Source: Stichopus chloronotus (taxonomy: Eukaryota; Echinodermata; Holothuroidea; Aspidochirotida; Stichopodidae). From it: DNA of 64,000 nucleotides. A program made the translations under genes and the position numbers. Below the pieces are notes generated by a model, which saw only the letters and a program-made list of their open reading frames with translations, was not told the DNA's origin and did not search any database. The stretch is taken from positions 25,965,196 to 26,029,195 of the forward strand of contig CM037839.1 in assembly GCA_021234535.1 (NCBI GenBank). The letters are read 5' to 3'. Numbering within the stretch: the first letter of the stretch is position 1; each line of letters begins with the position of its first letter. Of this stretch, positions 1 to 14,000 are shown in pieces.

Positions 1-458
1 AGAGGTCAGGGTTCAAGGAAACCAAATCAACTACTTGAGCAAGCTTTTAATAGGTAAGAGCAATCATTGTTTGCAATTGTAAGAAATTGGCTGTTTGCCA
101 TTAATCTTATGTTGGTTGCTTGGGATGAAATAAACCTGTATTTGATATTCTGCTTTAAATAACTTGCTGCTGGTATTATCTGACTGATAACCTGTTATTT
201 GTGATAGTAAACGTAAACAGCAGTGAAGTAACCATTCTTTCTTGCTCTAAATGGACATATAGGAGTTCTTTTAGTAGCTTTAAATTTTAAGAACACTGTG
301 AAATTGACACTCTAGCATCTCATTGAAGGTATCAACATACTGCTGCTATCACCACGACTGATTTTCTTCCATTTATGTTTGTATTTGCAGAGGACTATAA
401 GATTCCAAGGAGGTACCTGCAAGGACTCGATCTAGCTCCCAAAAATAAGAAGAGATGA
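1..458 (+). CDS. EIF2D: EIF2D (ligatin)-like protein, last two exons (partial)
   Basis: Two exons on the + strand. Exon A is 1-53, entering from the left edge and ending at donor GTAAGA. Exon B is 391-458, after acceptor TTTGCAG and ending in TGA at 456-458. Exon A leaves one base and exon B supplies two, so the frame is kept. The joined tail contains VQGNQINYL, then KIPRRYLQGLD, and ends in a lysine/arginine cluster. This matches my recollection of the end of human EIF2D (an IQGNQ...LPRKHIQGLEKA...KKK pattern). There the C-terminal SUI1 domain helps deliver initiator tRNA to, or recycle, 40S ribosomes. Only about 38 residues are visible, so a different SUI1-domain protein is possible. The gene is tail-to-tail with PRPF38A, whose stop codon is 1.6 kb away. 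Confidence 0.68.
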
Positions 459-869
459 CCTATCTACGTCAACTCACGACTAGTCACATAATATTGCTAA
501 GCAACATTCCACGTTATATTGGAATAGGTTGTTAGCTAAGAGATAAAAGTTGGGGTTAGCAGGAGAGTTATGATTGACTGATTTAGATTGCAATGCATCC
601 CTCATAAAAGTTTCATACAGTTTTCATCAGTATTCTTTAGAAATGCATGAATTTCCATTGAGAACTCTATGAGTTCTCTTGAGAACTGCACATGTCTTGT
701 CAGGATTGTGTCAAACACTGTGAGACTTGTAAGAGAACCCATGAATACTGTATGAAATCTCTTGAGGATTTTCACCTAGTCCTCACATGCGTGATATCTT
801 GTGAGGATTTGCTGGTATTCTATCAGACCTCATGAATATTGTATGAGATATCATGAGAACTGCAGCCAA

Positions 870-1030
870 TGCTCACATGATATCATACATGTTTATCCCT
901 TCTCGAGAGGAACGTACCCTAACCATTATGGTATATTTGGATATCATGCCATGTCCTATCATGCGGAAAAGATTTTCTCAAGACATGATATTAGCACATG
1001 ATGCGTATTTTGTGAGGATCGGTTCTCATG
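870..1030 (+). repeat. Dispersed repeat family A, copy 1
   Basis: This stretch shares a long run of similarity, including the words CACATGATATCATACATG and ACCCTAACCAT, with 22960-23110 (opposite strand) and 40265-40385 (same strand). A translated comparison shows the same residues in the same order in copies 1 and 2. That reflects a common nucleotide ancestor; I do not read it as a gene. No terminal inverted repeats or target duplications were found. Confidence 0.7.
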
Positions 1031-1491
1031 AGCAGTGTTAGAGATCTTCTGAGAACTGTATGAGATCTTTTTGACCTAATACTTTGTCATTTCCCCACCT
1101 TTTTGAAAATTACCAGTAACATACACATTGTTACATTGCATACTACACGATGTGATAAGGTATTTGACTAGTAAAGATAATATAAACTAACCTCTGAATG
1201 ACTTCATGCCATAGCTACACTGATATTCATTTTAAATCGTCTGCATTACATCAAATATTTATGACTAAGTACATATTTGCTCAGATTTCAGCTCACATTG
1301 ACAAGGGAGTACAACAAGGCCAACATGTGACTACAAATATAATTTCCCACGAAACTTATGTTTTCAATGTTTTTTATTATTCAATGAAGTGAGAAAATGA
1401 TAAAAAGACAAAACTTAAGAAATAATATTACTAGTATTGTGCCTGAACCTTTGCTCCTGTTGCCAGGCAGTCTGAAATGATTTCTTCTGGC

Positions 1492-1497
1492 TTTATT
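1492..1497 (-). terminator. Possible PRPF38A polyadenylation signal
   Basis: AATAAA on the - strand, 584 bases past the PRPF38A stop codon. Another AATAAA lies at 1373-1378. Either could be used; nothing in the sequence decides between them. Confidence 0.35.
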
Positions 1498-2080
1498 CTT
1501 TATATTACAAGAAGTTAAATGCTTTATCTGTCAAGAAAAAATGGGGTTGTGGGGTTGGAAACCGTACTCCTGTCCTTGTGGAAACTTCAAGACAAAATGC
1601 CATAGATAAACTTTACTCAGCCAACATTTTACGGCATGGGAAGATTTGGGTGAGGGAGTTCTTGACCTGTTACTGATAAATGCTAATGAGCATGACAACA
1701 TGATAATTTAAAAATTCCAAATATGAAATTTAAAGCAGACAACATTCAACTGCAGCTTCTGTGACATGCTGCAAGGAGGTAAGAACTTCCATTTTTTGCT
1801 TTATCGTATCTCTCCTCTTCAAAATTGTAAATTTAAGCAGACATTTCATTTTCTTATATCAATGGTATAACTGGGATCTCAAGCTGCAGTAGTTGCATGT
1901 ATTTCCAGACAAAAAAGTCCACCAATGCTATAGTCACTTTTTAGGAATACATAGTCCAACTAATCGCGTGTACTATATATGACGAATTTGTGAGGCGGCC
2001 ACTGCTCCACCACTGTGTGATTCAGGAACATACAATCACAGCTGGCCAGTCCTGTGTTGGTTCTTGCATCTATCAGGTTA

Positions 2081-5000
2081 TCAGTGACGATGGGACTTCC
2101 TATGTCTGCGGGAAGACAAAAATTTGTCACTAGTAAGACAAGCAAGAATGAGAAATAAGTCTGCAACTTTTACAGGTCGCTCTTAAATATTAGTCACAAT
2201 CTTTACTGCCTCAAACAGTTTACTTCCATTAAACATTTCCTGCAATATTGATCATTTTTTTCTGACATGGAGAAAAGTAATCCCCCAGTACCAGAAACAG
2301 ACTTGTAAGTGAAGATATTAAAATCATGATTACCTAATGGACAGTTGCGACTTCTACAGAACTTTCCCAAATTCTTGGAGGCCATAGAAGTATCAGGATT
2401 CAATTGTGGTGATGACCTTTGTAATATCAGGCAGATGTTTTCACACATCTTAGATCTTTACTAATTTTTTTTTTTTTTTAAATTTGAAAGATCATTGTCA
2501 CTTAGTGCATTTCTGTCAAACATTATAGAGTTTTTAATGTCCACGGTAAGATTTTACCGTCAGTGTAAAATTAGATCAACAAAATTTGACTGTCATTTTG
2601 AGCATTTCTCCCTGAGTTACACACAAGTGACCAGATAAAGCAATGTTAGTAACTAAAAGGTTTAACACTTTTTTATATGGCATGAAAGATTGGTACATGA
2701 CTTAAAAGAAACAGAATTCATGTTGAAAAAATTACAACTATTGATACAAATGCAACGCTGTAGTGAATCTGCTTTGTGTAGTACACTTAAACCTCCAGTA
2801 GGTTGCATTAAAGAGAGAGAGAGATAATACCTTAGATCTTTTCAAAGCACAGAAACAAAAAAACAGAGACAACAGTTAATGATAACACTTCAAATGAGGC
2901 AATGCTGCAACTGATCTGTAAGACTACAACCACTACCTAGGAGAGCCTGAATGTGTTGACAAAAAGTAAATCCATCCTTGAAAAATGTTACTTTGACTTG
3001 TTACTTCTCTAACCACAATGTCTCTGATTCTAAAGCAGTTCCAATACCAAAGTGTTCGAGAGAAAAGATACTTCGATTTGCCTCAGTGTATGTGTTAAAA
3101 GGCTGGTGTCTGTGACAATCTTGGTAGATTATTATTTGAAATTGCACACAAATTCATACCTGTCACTCGGTGAGGGTGATCGGTGTCTTCTCCGGTGGTG
3201 GTCGCTGTGTCGATGTTCTGTAAGGGGGAAAAAAAAGAGACAAAAGAAACCTGAATAGGTATGAGTTTCCTCTTGGCTTTGGAGATTTTTGACCCTTGCC
3301 TTGACCTCAGACTGATGACATCATCCCTTGGGCTGAGAAGACATGTCATTCATGTCATACCAGATTACCTACCAATTCAGCAAGTGGTTTATAGGACTTA
3401 ATGTCTCTGACAAAATCTTGACCCATTTTTCACAGCAGAGTATGCCAATCTGACTTTGTGACCTTATGAATTGATGAATAATTCCAAAAAATTGAATTAT
3501 TTCTTTTTTTCACATCACTAGTGCATTAACCAATGTGATTATGTCCTGTGACCCTTGACCAATGACATCATTGATCGGATGGACACCACATCTACCATGT
3601 TTCAGGTTTAATAACACACACTTTCATTTACCAGAGCAAAGAGTCATTCACTCCCAGCAAGTAACCAAAAAGAGACAGGTTTCACAGTGGTTTCTTGCCA
3701 AAATCATTTTCCACATCCTGGAAAGGGCAACTAAGTGAAACTACATGCACAGTTCTTAGTTCATACCAGCATGCTGGTGTGAGCTTTTGTTATCATGCAG
3801 CGTCTATCTATCTATCTATCTGTCCACTCTTGTTCAAAATGCTCCTCCTCCCACATGCTTTCAGGGATTTGTTTGACACTTGGACATAATGTTCACTAGG
3901 AAGTGAGCTATTTGGGGTGTTCAGGAATTTTTGGTCCAAGGTCTCATGTGGGCCCTGTGGCCCATTTTATGAAATTCTACAAAATGCTTCTCCTACAGAT
4001 ACTCTTGTTCAGTGTTGATGGTTTGTCATAGTAATACTCTGTTAGTGGTACCTTCAGGGTGTTCAGGAATTTTTGGTCCAAGGTCCCATGTGGGCCCAAT
4101 GTCCCATTATGTGAAATTCTGTTTGAAATGTTGCTTCTCACACATGCATCTATGGATTTATATTTAACTTAGACACAATAATCCCTGGGTGGTGCTTCAT
4201 CTGGGGTGTACAAAAAAAGTTTCAGTCTAAGGTCCCATGTGGACCCTATGGTCCATTTTATGAAATTCTACAAAATGCTTCTTCTCCTACAGATTATACT
4301 GTACAATGTTGATGGTTTGTCACAATGATGCTCAGTTATTGATCCCTTCAGGGTGTTCAGGAATTGGTAGTCCAAGACCCCATGTGGGCCCAATAGCCCA
4401 TTTTATGGAATTCTGCAAATTGCTTCCTTTTATACTATTAAAGTGCCCCTTTAAACTGTCATACACATCTCAAATATCCCTATTGTGCATGAATGATAAT
4501 TGAGTAATTGGACAGTGTCAGTTGCTATGCTAACTGAAACTCTGTATTTCCCTCAGGTATGTTGCCAGTATTTTGACTTAAAGGAGCACTTTGAGTTGTT
4601 TCATGAACTTCAGTTAGTCTTCACAAACATATGAGTTTTGTGTCAAAATTTTATTGACTCTCCAATGTTCAACTAAGAGCGCCCCATAATGAGTCACATG
4701 TAAATTGCCACTTATGAGTGAGTAGCTAAGGATTTGAATTGGTTTTAGATAACTTGTGACCATTCACCTTTCCACATTAGTACCAATTCACACACCCACA
4801 GTCAGCACAAACCATAAAGAAAAATTAGCAAAAATTGACAGTTTTCATAATTATTGGATGTGAATAGTGATGCTAATTATAAGCGTTGTTATTTGGTAGT
4901 ACCCATCAAGATATTCACAACTTTAATTTATTGACAAAGATCAAACTTCTGAACTGTTGGGGCTCTAGTTTATGAAATTCTGAAAATTGTGCAGTCCTAC

Positions 5001-8000
5001 AGATTTTCTTGTACAGTGTTGATGATTTGGTATAATGATACTCAGTGGTTCCTATAATTTGACATAATGATACATAAATCGTATCTTCAGGATGCTGAGG
5101 TATGAGCTTGTGCACCAATGGTGCTCTAGTTTTCCATTGTAAAGATGAATACACTTAATGAATTCAATAGAGGGTGACTATCCACCTACTATAAGCAGAA
5201 AGGCTGACATTTGCACAGAACCCAAAACTTACAAATATTTATTTCCCAACCAAAACAATTGTGTTTCTACAGAATCATGAACTCAAAGACGTGACACAAA
5301 TACACATGTGTCACCAGATTACATTAATGGAACAAAGGATCAAAAGCTACTGACAACATGGGAACAATTTCTACAACTTGATAAAATGGAAATCAATTAG
5401 CCTGCTCACTATAAGCATACTGCCATGTCTATGCAGGGACCCCAAAAAGAGCAGCTTTGCTACTTGTAGTTTGCATCTCTTTCATTTATGATATAACTTT
5501 CACCGACATCATTTGAACGGAAAAAAAAGTATCAATGAGCACAAAAGGGTGTTGGGGTCAACTTCTCATAGTTAGAAGAAAAGATATTTGACAGAAAATT
5601 TGTTCTAGTACTACAAAAAATAACCAAGTAGGTACCTAATGGTCCAGATCAATTCTTCTAACGCAATGGTGGCACTTACCAGGCCTGCCATACTGGTACC
5701 CAAACTTGTCCCAGTTATGTCTAGTACCTAACTAATAAGCTCTGTATTTGGTGGGTGTTATCCCCCATGTTGGTCTCAATAGTTCACAACCAGTCAGCCC
5801 AATTTATAACCAGCAGGTTAGACCAATTGGTACTTGCAGGTCAGCTTATTTGGTACCCTTTAGGTCAGCTTAGTTGGCACCCATCAAATCAGTCAGTACA
5901 AATGAATGTCAGCTTACTTGTTCCCTGATGTGTGATAACCAGTTTTAGCTCAGGTGGCAATCCACTGGGTCAACCCTATTCCAACTATTTAAATGGTTTA
6001 AGAGGACCCTCCATTCCCTCCTCTCAAATACTCAACACTCCTACCAACTAATTTATAAATAATTCTTGTCTCTAGCCAAGTGAAGGTGGGATATCCTGTC
6101 TCAACCATCTTCATCGACCTCTCACCTGGTGATCTGGATTTCCTTCTCCTCTCTCGATGAGGACTGCGCCGACGTTTGGGTGACCTACTTCTTCGTCTAT
6201 CCCTCCTTGGGGAGGGACTTCTTCGTCTGTTAACCAAAAAGAATATGGCCATTGAATCAATTTTGAAATCTAATTTAAGTACTTTTGTTTTTAGTATAAG
6301 CTTACATTCATTTTGTTTTCTGTTAAAGTAACAGCTTAGACTCAGCTAACAATATTTACTGTATTTACTGTAGTACTCCTTGTACACCCAAAACTACCTA
6401 TTTACTAGTAGTTACTCCATACTGCAATTCTAACTGTTAGACACCAAAAACAACTCTAACCACTGGTAGATACTTCATACAACAATGCATAAACCATACT
6501 GCAATACGTACTGTAAAGCTGTGTTTACTTGACACGCATATTGCTGAACGCCGAAAGAATTCTTTTTTGTTTTTCCAATGACCTGTTTACTGGGCACGCG
6601 GAATGCAGATTGCGGAACCAGCACACGCGGATTGCGTATCGAATTCTCCATTTCGCATTCTTTCTGCAATCCGCGTGCATATTGGTGACCACGTGGATAC
6701 CGTGTATAGCTTCCAGTAGGATTTTTCCACATTCCCTGGACTTCCCATACTACGTTGCACCATATACTGATAAAACGGGGGAACTTTGGCAGGTTTTTTT
6801 ATGTTTTATTGTGATAACTTCTCACAACAATGGAAAAATGACTGAAACTTAAGTGCTATGAACCAATTAACTTCCAGTCAATAAGTAGTATGTCTATCAG
6901 TTTCATATCTTTATCCACTGGGCTATAGTCATCCATGAAAAACTGCTAAATGACCCAAAGCAGCTTGGGGTAACATTGGCAGGCATGTAACCTATTAACT
7001 TGCCTGTCCCCTGCTCTCCCCCCTCCCACCTGACAACATGAGTCCCTGGAAATTTCTCAATCGCAAACCCTCTTCTCAAAATTTGATAGGGGTAGTCTGC
7101 AGTTACTCCCTGTCAGTTTGTATATAAAAGACCCCATGCATATATTTGACTGGTTACATCACGTGATGACACTGGTAAAACAATGTAGGCCCAACATATT
7201 GGGCCTTGGTACAGAGGTCTTGGCTCACCTCCGATTCATATGGAGCTAGCCTACCTCAAATACCACACAGATGTACGCAGAGTGTGGAATGATCCACGTG
7301 GGGTGTTTATTGGGCACGCAGATCCTTTCCGCGTTCCGCAATATGCGTGTCAAGTTAACACAGCTTAAGGCACCTTCCTTTATTGAGATATTCTGTTTAC
7401 AATGTTTTCAAGCAATAACCTCTTTTAATCACACATGACCTTTGAAGTCCATAAGAAAATGACAGAGAGCCAACAACAAGAACCCGTGAAGTAGGCCTGA
7501 AGCACTCAATAGTTTGTAGTCTACTGTGGAGATATGGATCGTTTTGTGAATTGAAAGCTTAGGCCTATACAATTCTAAAAGCCACAAATGAAGTCGCACA
7601 TTGGCAATCAGGTACCCATGTACCCAACAAGTAATGGCATTCGGGTACCCGTGTACAAATTTTCGACCTGGTGGAAACACTACTTTAAACACCTTTCCCT
7701 TCTTGAGATATTGTGTTTACAAAGTTCTCCTCCGTTGACCTTACATGACCTTTAACCTCCATAAGTAATGACCGGCATCATCCACTCATAAAGCGCTACC
7801 ACCATTAACAGTCTGAAGATCTAGCAACATTCATTTCCAGAGATACCTTTCTCTAAAGGTTTTGACGGTCATGGACAACTTTAACCACAATTTAGCTCAT
7901 GAAGGGCTGGTAACGTTATTTACAACAATGACACACAAACAGACAGACACACAGCTGCAAGAAAGTTCGATAAGCCGCTCTGCCAATTTTCCATTACCAA

Positions 8001-11000
8001 TTGAAGATATTGTTCTGTTCGAGAGTTAGGATGTTAAAAAAAGAGATTCCAAACACACAGTCACTCATGAACACAAGTACGTGAGCATAACATGAAACGT
8101 GGACGCATTTGCAAATTTTATCAATATCAAGGATTTACAAATGGTGGTCGTGGGAATTCTGAGAAATTGTGGGGATATATACATATTTTTTAGAGGTTTT
8201 TTCCAATAATATTTTGTAAGACATAAAAATAGCTATTACATCATTTGTCTGGAATGCACTTGAAAGTGTATCTTCTCTGTAAGTGATCAATAACAACTAT
8301 TTCAATAATGACGTTGCTAATTAATGATGTAACAACATTTCAAAACATTGTAATAAATTTAACATCTGTGAAAGAGGAGCTTCGATCAAAAGAATTAAAA
8401 TATATTACACCTAAAATCCATTTGCTGGTCAAGTAATAAACAATGTGAAGATTTTAAAATAGCTTACTTCCTATGTGGAGATCTACTTTTACTTCTCCTG
8501 TGTCTTGGCGATGCACTTCTTCTCCTTCTCTCGTGGTTTCTTTTCCGCTCTGGGGACTTTTGCCTCTGCAGTTCCTGCAAATTTATGATTCGGTTAAAAA
8601 TGTCCACTAAGTGGAATAATGATGCACTGTGCAAAAATGCTTTTACTAACCATCTTCTAGGTACACTTCACTCAGAGCTATTAATGATAATACCGCACTT
8701 ACTCTTCAGCAGCTGTTCAAGGGTACATGAACAAACTGTTAGTTCAAGTATACATCATTATTTGTACACATAATGTCAGTGCTGTTCTTGATGAACACTT
8801 TGTAATGATGATGCAAACTGCTCAACTTTTATGTAAGGTAGATGACCTGAAGTGCCCTCAGCAAGAGATGCACTCTCTGTTCTATATTAACAATTTATTC
8901 TGCAAACAAAATATTCATACTGTTCAGGGTGAGAGGAGGCTGTTACCATGGTGACTCACATTCTACAACTCCAAATAGGGATATTTAATCAACTGCACCA
9001 ACTAATGATACCTGATCATTCTTCTATTTCTGTAAACTTTACCTCAAGTTCTATTTCTTCATCACTCGACTCTTCAACCTCATCCATGTCTTCCTCTAGT
9101 GCATTGACCTGGAAAGATGTACAATGAAAGGAATGAACTAATCTGCAATGCCAAATATGGGAGTTAAGTCTAAGAACCACCAAAGTAACAAGAATTTGAC
9201 GATGTTTGGAAACTTCTTAAAAAAACTTCTCACACTTAATTAACGATACTGTAATACTGAACACAAAGCAAAGCATGACAAGCTTGAAAGAAATCCAGCA
9301 GTTCCTGTGGAAGTACAGTAAGGACAAAGATAGCCTATCGTGTGACAAATGTGACATATTGCATCCAGGACACCAGTTTTAATCCAGGCACACAAACAGG
9401 TTAAGTGGCTGAACTTATGTTGCAGATGAGTGATTACTGAGTGACTATTTAATAACTTATTTAGAGTACTGCTATCTCTTGTCTAAAGTTGTTCTGGAAT
9501 GTCCTCAGATCTACAAATCAGCAAGCAAGTTTTGATGGTCATTTTCTTCCGACTCTGTAGTCAAAATCAGTCACAGGAATTGCTTAAAACATGTACCACA
9601 GTTGCACAGAAAAAAACAGAAAAAAAGTACCAGCAAAAAAGATACATCTGTCTATTTTGTCTGTTCTTGCTATTGAAGTAGATCAATCAAATTTCCAATC
9701 ATCATACCGTATTGGCTGATGTGTCTGCTGCCAGCTGTCTGAGTCACTCTAACCTTTGTACCTTTGTACACTTAATCACCAAACAGCATGTTGTCACTTT
9801 TTCATGACTTTAAGTAAGTACTTCTTTGTTGGCAAGGACTTCCTACTACAAATTTGATGAGTTCTGATGCAACTAGCTTTGGCATAAAGCTTCTTACCTT
9901 TCATTTTACATTCCAGTGTTGACAAATGCAATGGGCCTATGACTAGAGAGGACATTGCACATTTGAAATTACTTTTTGGTAATGCCAAATATTGTTTAGA
10001 TTTATAGAATTTGTTTACGGGCACTGTTCCCTTTTAAATATATACTGTAAATCTGGGGCAATGACATAGGTACACTTCTTTACTTGGCTGATATTCATGA
10101 GGGAGTTTGGGGATGGATGGCAGGAATTGTTGGAAAGCTGAATGGACAATAAAGCCACAACAAGGAAATCTTTCACTGAGTAAATGAATGCCTGAATTTC
10201 ATTGTTATTCACACTGTATGTTTTACCTATGGTATTGGGTGTAAGAATAGTGGCACTACACATATAGAGCATGGCTGAGTTTAGCAAGAACATCAGAATA
10301 AGCGGTCAGTTTCATTGGCATCTACAGTGAATCATATTACAACCAGATAAATGAGTCCGAACCACAAACATCTAACCTTGAGAAATCATGTTAAAGATGC
10401 GATTAATGTGTCCGAACCCCAAACATCTAACCTTGAGAAGTCATGTAAAAGATGCAGTTAATATGTCTGAACCCCAAACATCTAACCTTGAGAAGTCATG
10501 TAAAAGATGCAGTTAATATGTCCGAACCACAAACATCTAACCTTGAGAAGTCATGTAAAAGATGCAATTGATGTGTCCGAACCACAAACATCTAACCTTG
10601 AGAAGTCATGCAAAAGATGCAATTGATGTGTCCGAACCACAAACATCTAACCTTGAGAAGTCATGCAAAAGATGCAATTGATGTTTCTGAATGACAAAAA
10701 TTTTACTCGGAAGATGCATATGATGCCAATTGTGTCTGAACCACAAACATCGGACCATGGGGAAGCAGATGGATACTAAACTCAAGGCTCAACGGCCAAA
10801 TCTGCGTGAGACTTAGTACAGTAATGCATGTTTGAAGTAAGGCTTTTAAATACTGAAACCAGAAATCTAGTCAATGGCTTCCGATAATCAAAATGATGCA
10901 GGTAACAGTTGATAATGGCTGATGGAGTGTGCTACACCTCCAAATTTTAGGAGTTGCCACATTTGTCATTATCAAGAAAATTTTAGAAAGACAATACAGC

Positions 11001-14000
11001 CCATACCCTTGGTTCAAGCTGTTCATTGTCCTCCAAAACCTTCCTCTTCTGAATACGGGGAAGTATGACGTCGCACACTCGTTCCTCTCTGAGAATCTCA
11101 TCAATAAATTCATCGACATGTGAAAGTACAAACTCTGAAATAATCATGGAAATTATGTCAATTATGTCAGCATCATTACATTCAAATTCTATTTCTTTGT
11201 CTTTTAATATGACAAGTTCTAATTTTTGGGAGAAAAAGTACTGTTAGACAGCACAACACTACACATGGAGCACTCAACAACTGGGAACCTACCACATCCA
11301 CTTGTCTTCCACTTATTATGTTGTGCACACTTTATAGCACTAATAAGCAAAATTAATTCCACAATATATACTGTCATAGTAGAGATTAGAAATTTTTGTA
11401 TTGCAGGATAACACAAGAAACATATGCATGAAGTGTTGTTGTTGCGATATGAAATTTTCAAGAACAATATCTGGAGCACATTCCCATCGATTGCCAAATG
11501 ATATCACTATATCATAAGTGTAAGTTGCTACCAAAGCACCTGAATAAATATGTGTAAACTAAGGAATATTGTACGTGCATAAGTTACATTGCACAGCCTA
11601 AGTCTAACCTTAATATTGACATGACATTTTACTTTCATACAAATCAAATAAACAAAACCTGAAGATTTGATTTCTTGTTTCCATACACACCTGTACATGT
11701 TATTTAGTATGTGATCCAAATCTTTTAAAAGTTATATTCTTCTTTAAGTGTGCAGACAATATCATTATGTGGGTCATTCCACAAACAATAGGAGCAAAGT
11801 CTCATAACAACATTGTTTGCTTATTGCAATATCGCAACACCACCATCATGAGGCATAAAAGACAAAAAGCGATCATACCTCCTTGTTTGTTTTGTGTTCT
11901 TATTTTCCTGTAGTCCAAATACAATGGTTCTAGGTACTTGTAGACATCCAGTGAGTCGCCAACAATCCTCATATAAAAGGCTCCTAACAGACGGACATAC
12001 CTACAGATATACATAAACATATGAATTCTGGTTTGCTAATTCTTCAGTGAAATGAAACAGTAAACAATTTACTTGTCTCTTTGGAAGTAAATGTGTTAAA
12101 AATGAACAATTCAAAAGTACAGCGCCATTCCAAAAGTTCAGCAAAACAAACTAACCGTGAGTCCTTAAAATGTCTCGACATTTCAGATAAATGTCAAGTA
12201 AAATGACTTTGTGATTTCTGGTCCTAATGAAATGCGGAACTTTCCACAAGACAAAAATGAGCATTTTGCATAAATCAGTAGACACATTCAATGCTGTGCT
12301 ACACTTGGGCACTGACAATTGATGTGCACCTAGTCATACTGTAGCAGGCCAACATTCATATGAACAATTAATTCTTCAGCAATATGACCAATTAAGATTG
12401 CCATACATGTCCATTTCACTGATATGACATGACTCTACACTTCAATGAAGAGCTACCAACACACCTAAGCTGAAGTGTAAGCAAGTCTCCCTTCTTGAAA
12501 GATCGTGATCACTCTGATATTCCTAAGCACTGATGACCTTTGACCTTCATGATAAACACCAAAGAATCATCTATTCACTTTCTTCATGTTTTACATTTAA
12601 ATCTCACTAAAGTTTCTCATTTTTTAGTAGCACATGTACAAGGTTTAAAGACTTATGTAACCTGCAGTACGTAGATCTCAGATGACCTTTGATCCACTAA
12701 CCTTTGATGTACTGTACAGTAAACACAGCACTCCTCAAACACTATCTGGAGGCAAGTTTGAAGTTTATTAAAGCTTTATTTTGAAACACTGCACCCTGCA
12801 TTGATGGCAAATTACCACTGAACTCCATTAAAACTGTAGATCATCTACTCACCAAGGGCTACGTTTGGTGCATTCTAAATTGCAGCAAATTCTTGAAGTA
12901 TCATGTACAGTAACTACCAAAACAAGCATCATACACACAAATGCACAGTCCAGTCTTTTGACTCCTTTGAATATTCAAATAACTGCAAGACATTAGCAAT
13001 TGTGCAAATTATACAGATAAAGTATCAGACAATATTCTACTGCATTCAACTTGTAGTAAAACAAAGCTTTATAATGTTAGAACATGTACTGTACAGGATA
13101 ATATTCCAAATCTTGAGTTTTTACTACTGTACCTCAAACATACTTGTACAGATACAGCACTTTTGTACAAAAGTATGACTAGAACTGTAAACTTACTTGA
13201 AGTCCTCGTTCTTGATGAACTCAATGATAATATCTTTTTCAGGTTGAATTTGCAGCATTTTCAAAATCAAACAGAGGAAAGGGGTTGGCTTGATATTACC
13301 CCCATATGTGCCTCCAACGTAACGTAAGTCCATTGCTTTGTCAACTAGCAATTCCGCTGTAAAGAAAAGGTAAAATTAATGATACCAGACATTGAACTTC
13401 ACAAGAAGGTGAACTGTAGATTTATTTCACAGTTGATACCAACAGAATTGTGTCCAAATGTAAGGCAAAGGTAAAATTAGTAGATCCTATTCACTGATGA
13501 CATACGGTAAACAAGCTTGCAAAAGGTTGGACACAAAGATGCACTGCATCTGCAAAAATCCTGTCCCAGGTCTAGAAATTTTCAGACTAGCCTCAAATTA
13601 GCATTTTTGGGACAGCTACTGGATAATTCTGTACTAGCAACATCATCTTGTCTGGGTTCCTTCAGGAATCATCCAGGGGCTGTATGGCAAATTCAAGATT
13701 TTTGATGACAGATTCTGGTAATCCTCCAAGCACACTATTGGATAAACATGTCTAAGTTTCCAAGTTGCTGATCACTGCAATATTCATGAAGGGTCACTCT
13801 GGAATATAACATGGTTATATCGGATGTGCTTCCAAAACCAAATACATGGGATGTATTAAAAGTATAGTCTAGCCACAAATTTAGCTTGGATATGTTGAAG
13901 AGTAAGTTTATCCAACCATTGTGGTGAAACTTCCTTTCAGTTCCCATGTGTGGTTCTCAACATAGTATCAGTTGGAGTTTCCCCCTTTTCTACCGACTGT

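Larger units (their letters stand above)
459..2080. other. Intergenic region between EIF2D and PRPF38A 3' ends
   Basis: No supported coding exon. It holds the 3' untranslated sequence of the two convergent genes and one dispersed repeat copy (about 870-1030). Bases 620-1060 are rich in degenerate CATGAGAACTG / CATGAGG words, which look like a decayed tandem repeat. Confidence 0.6.
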
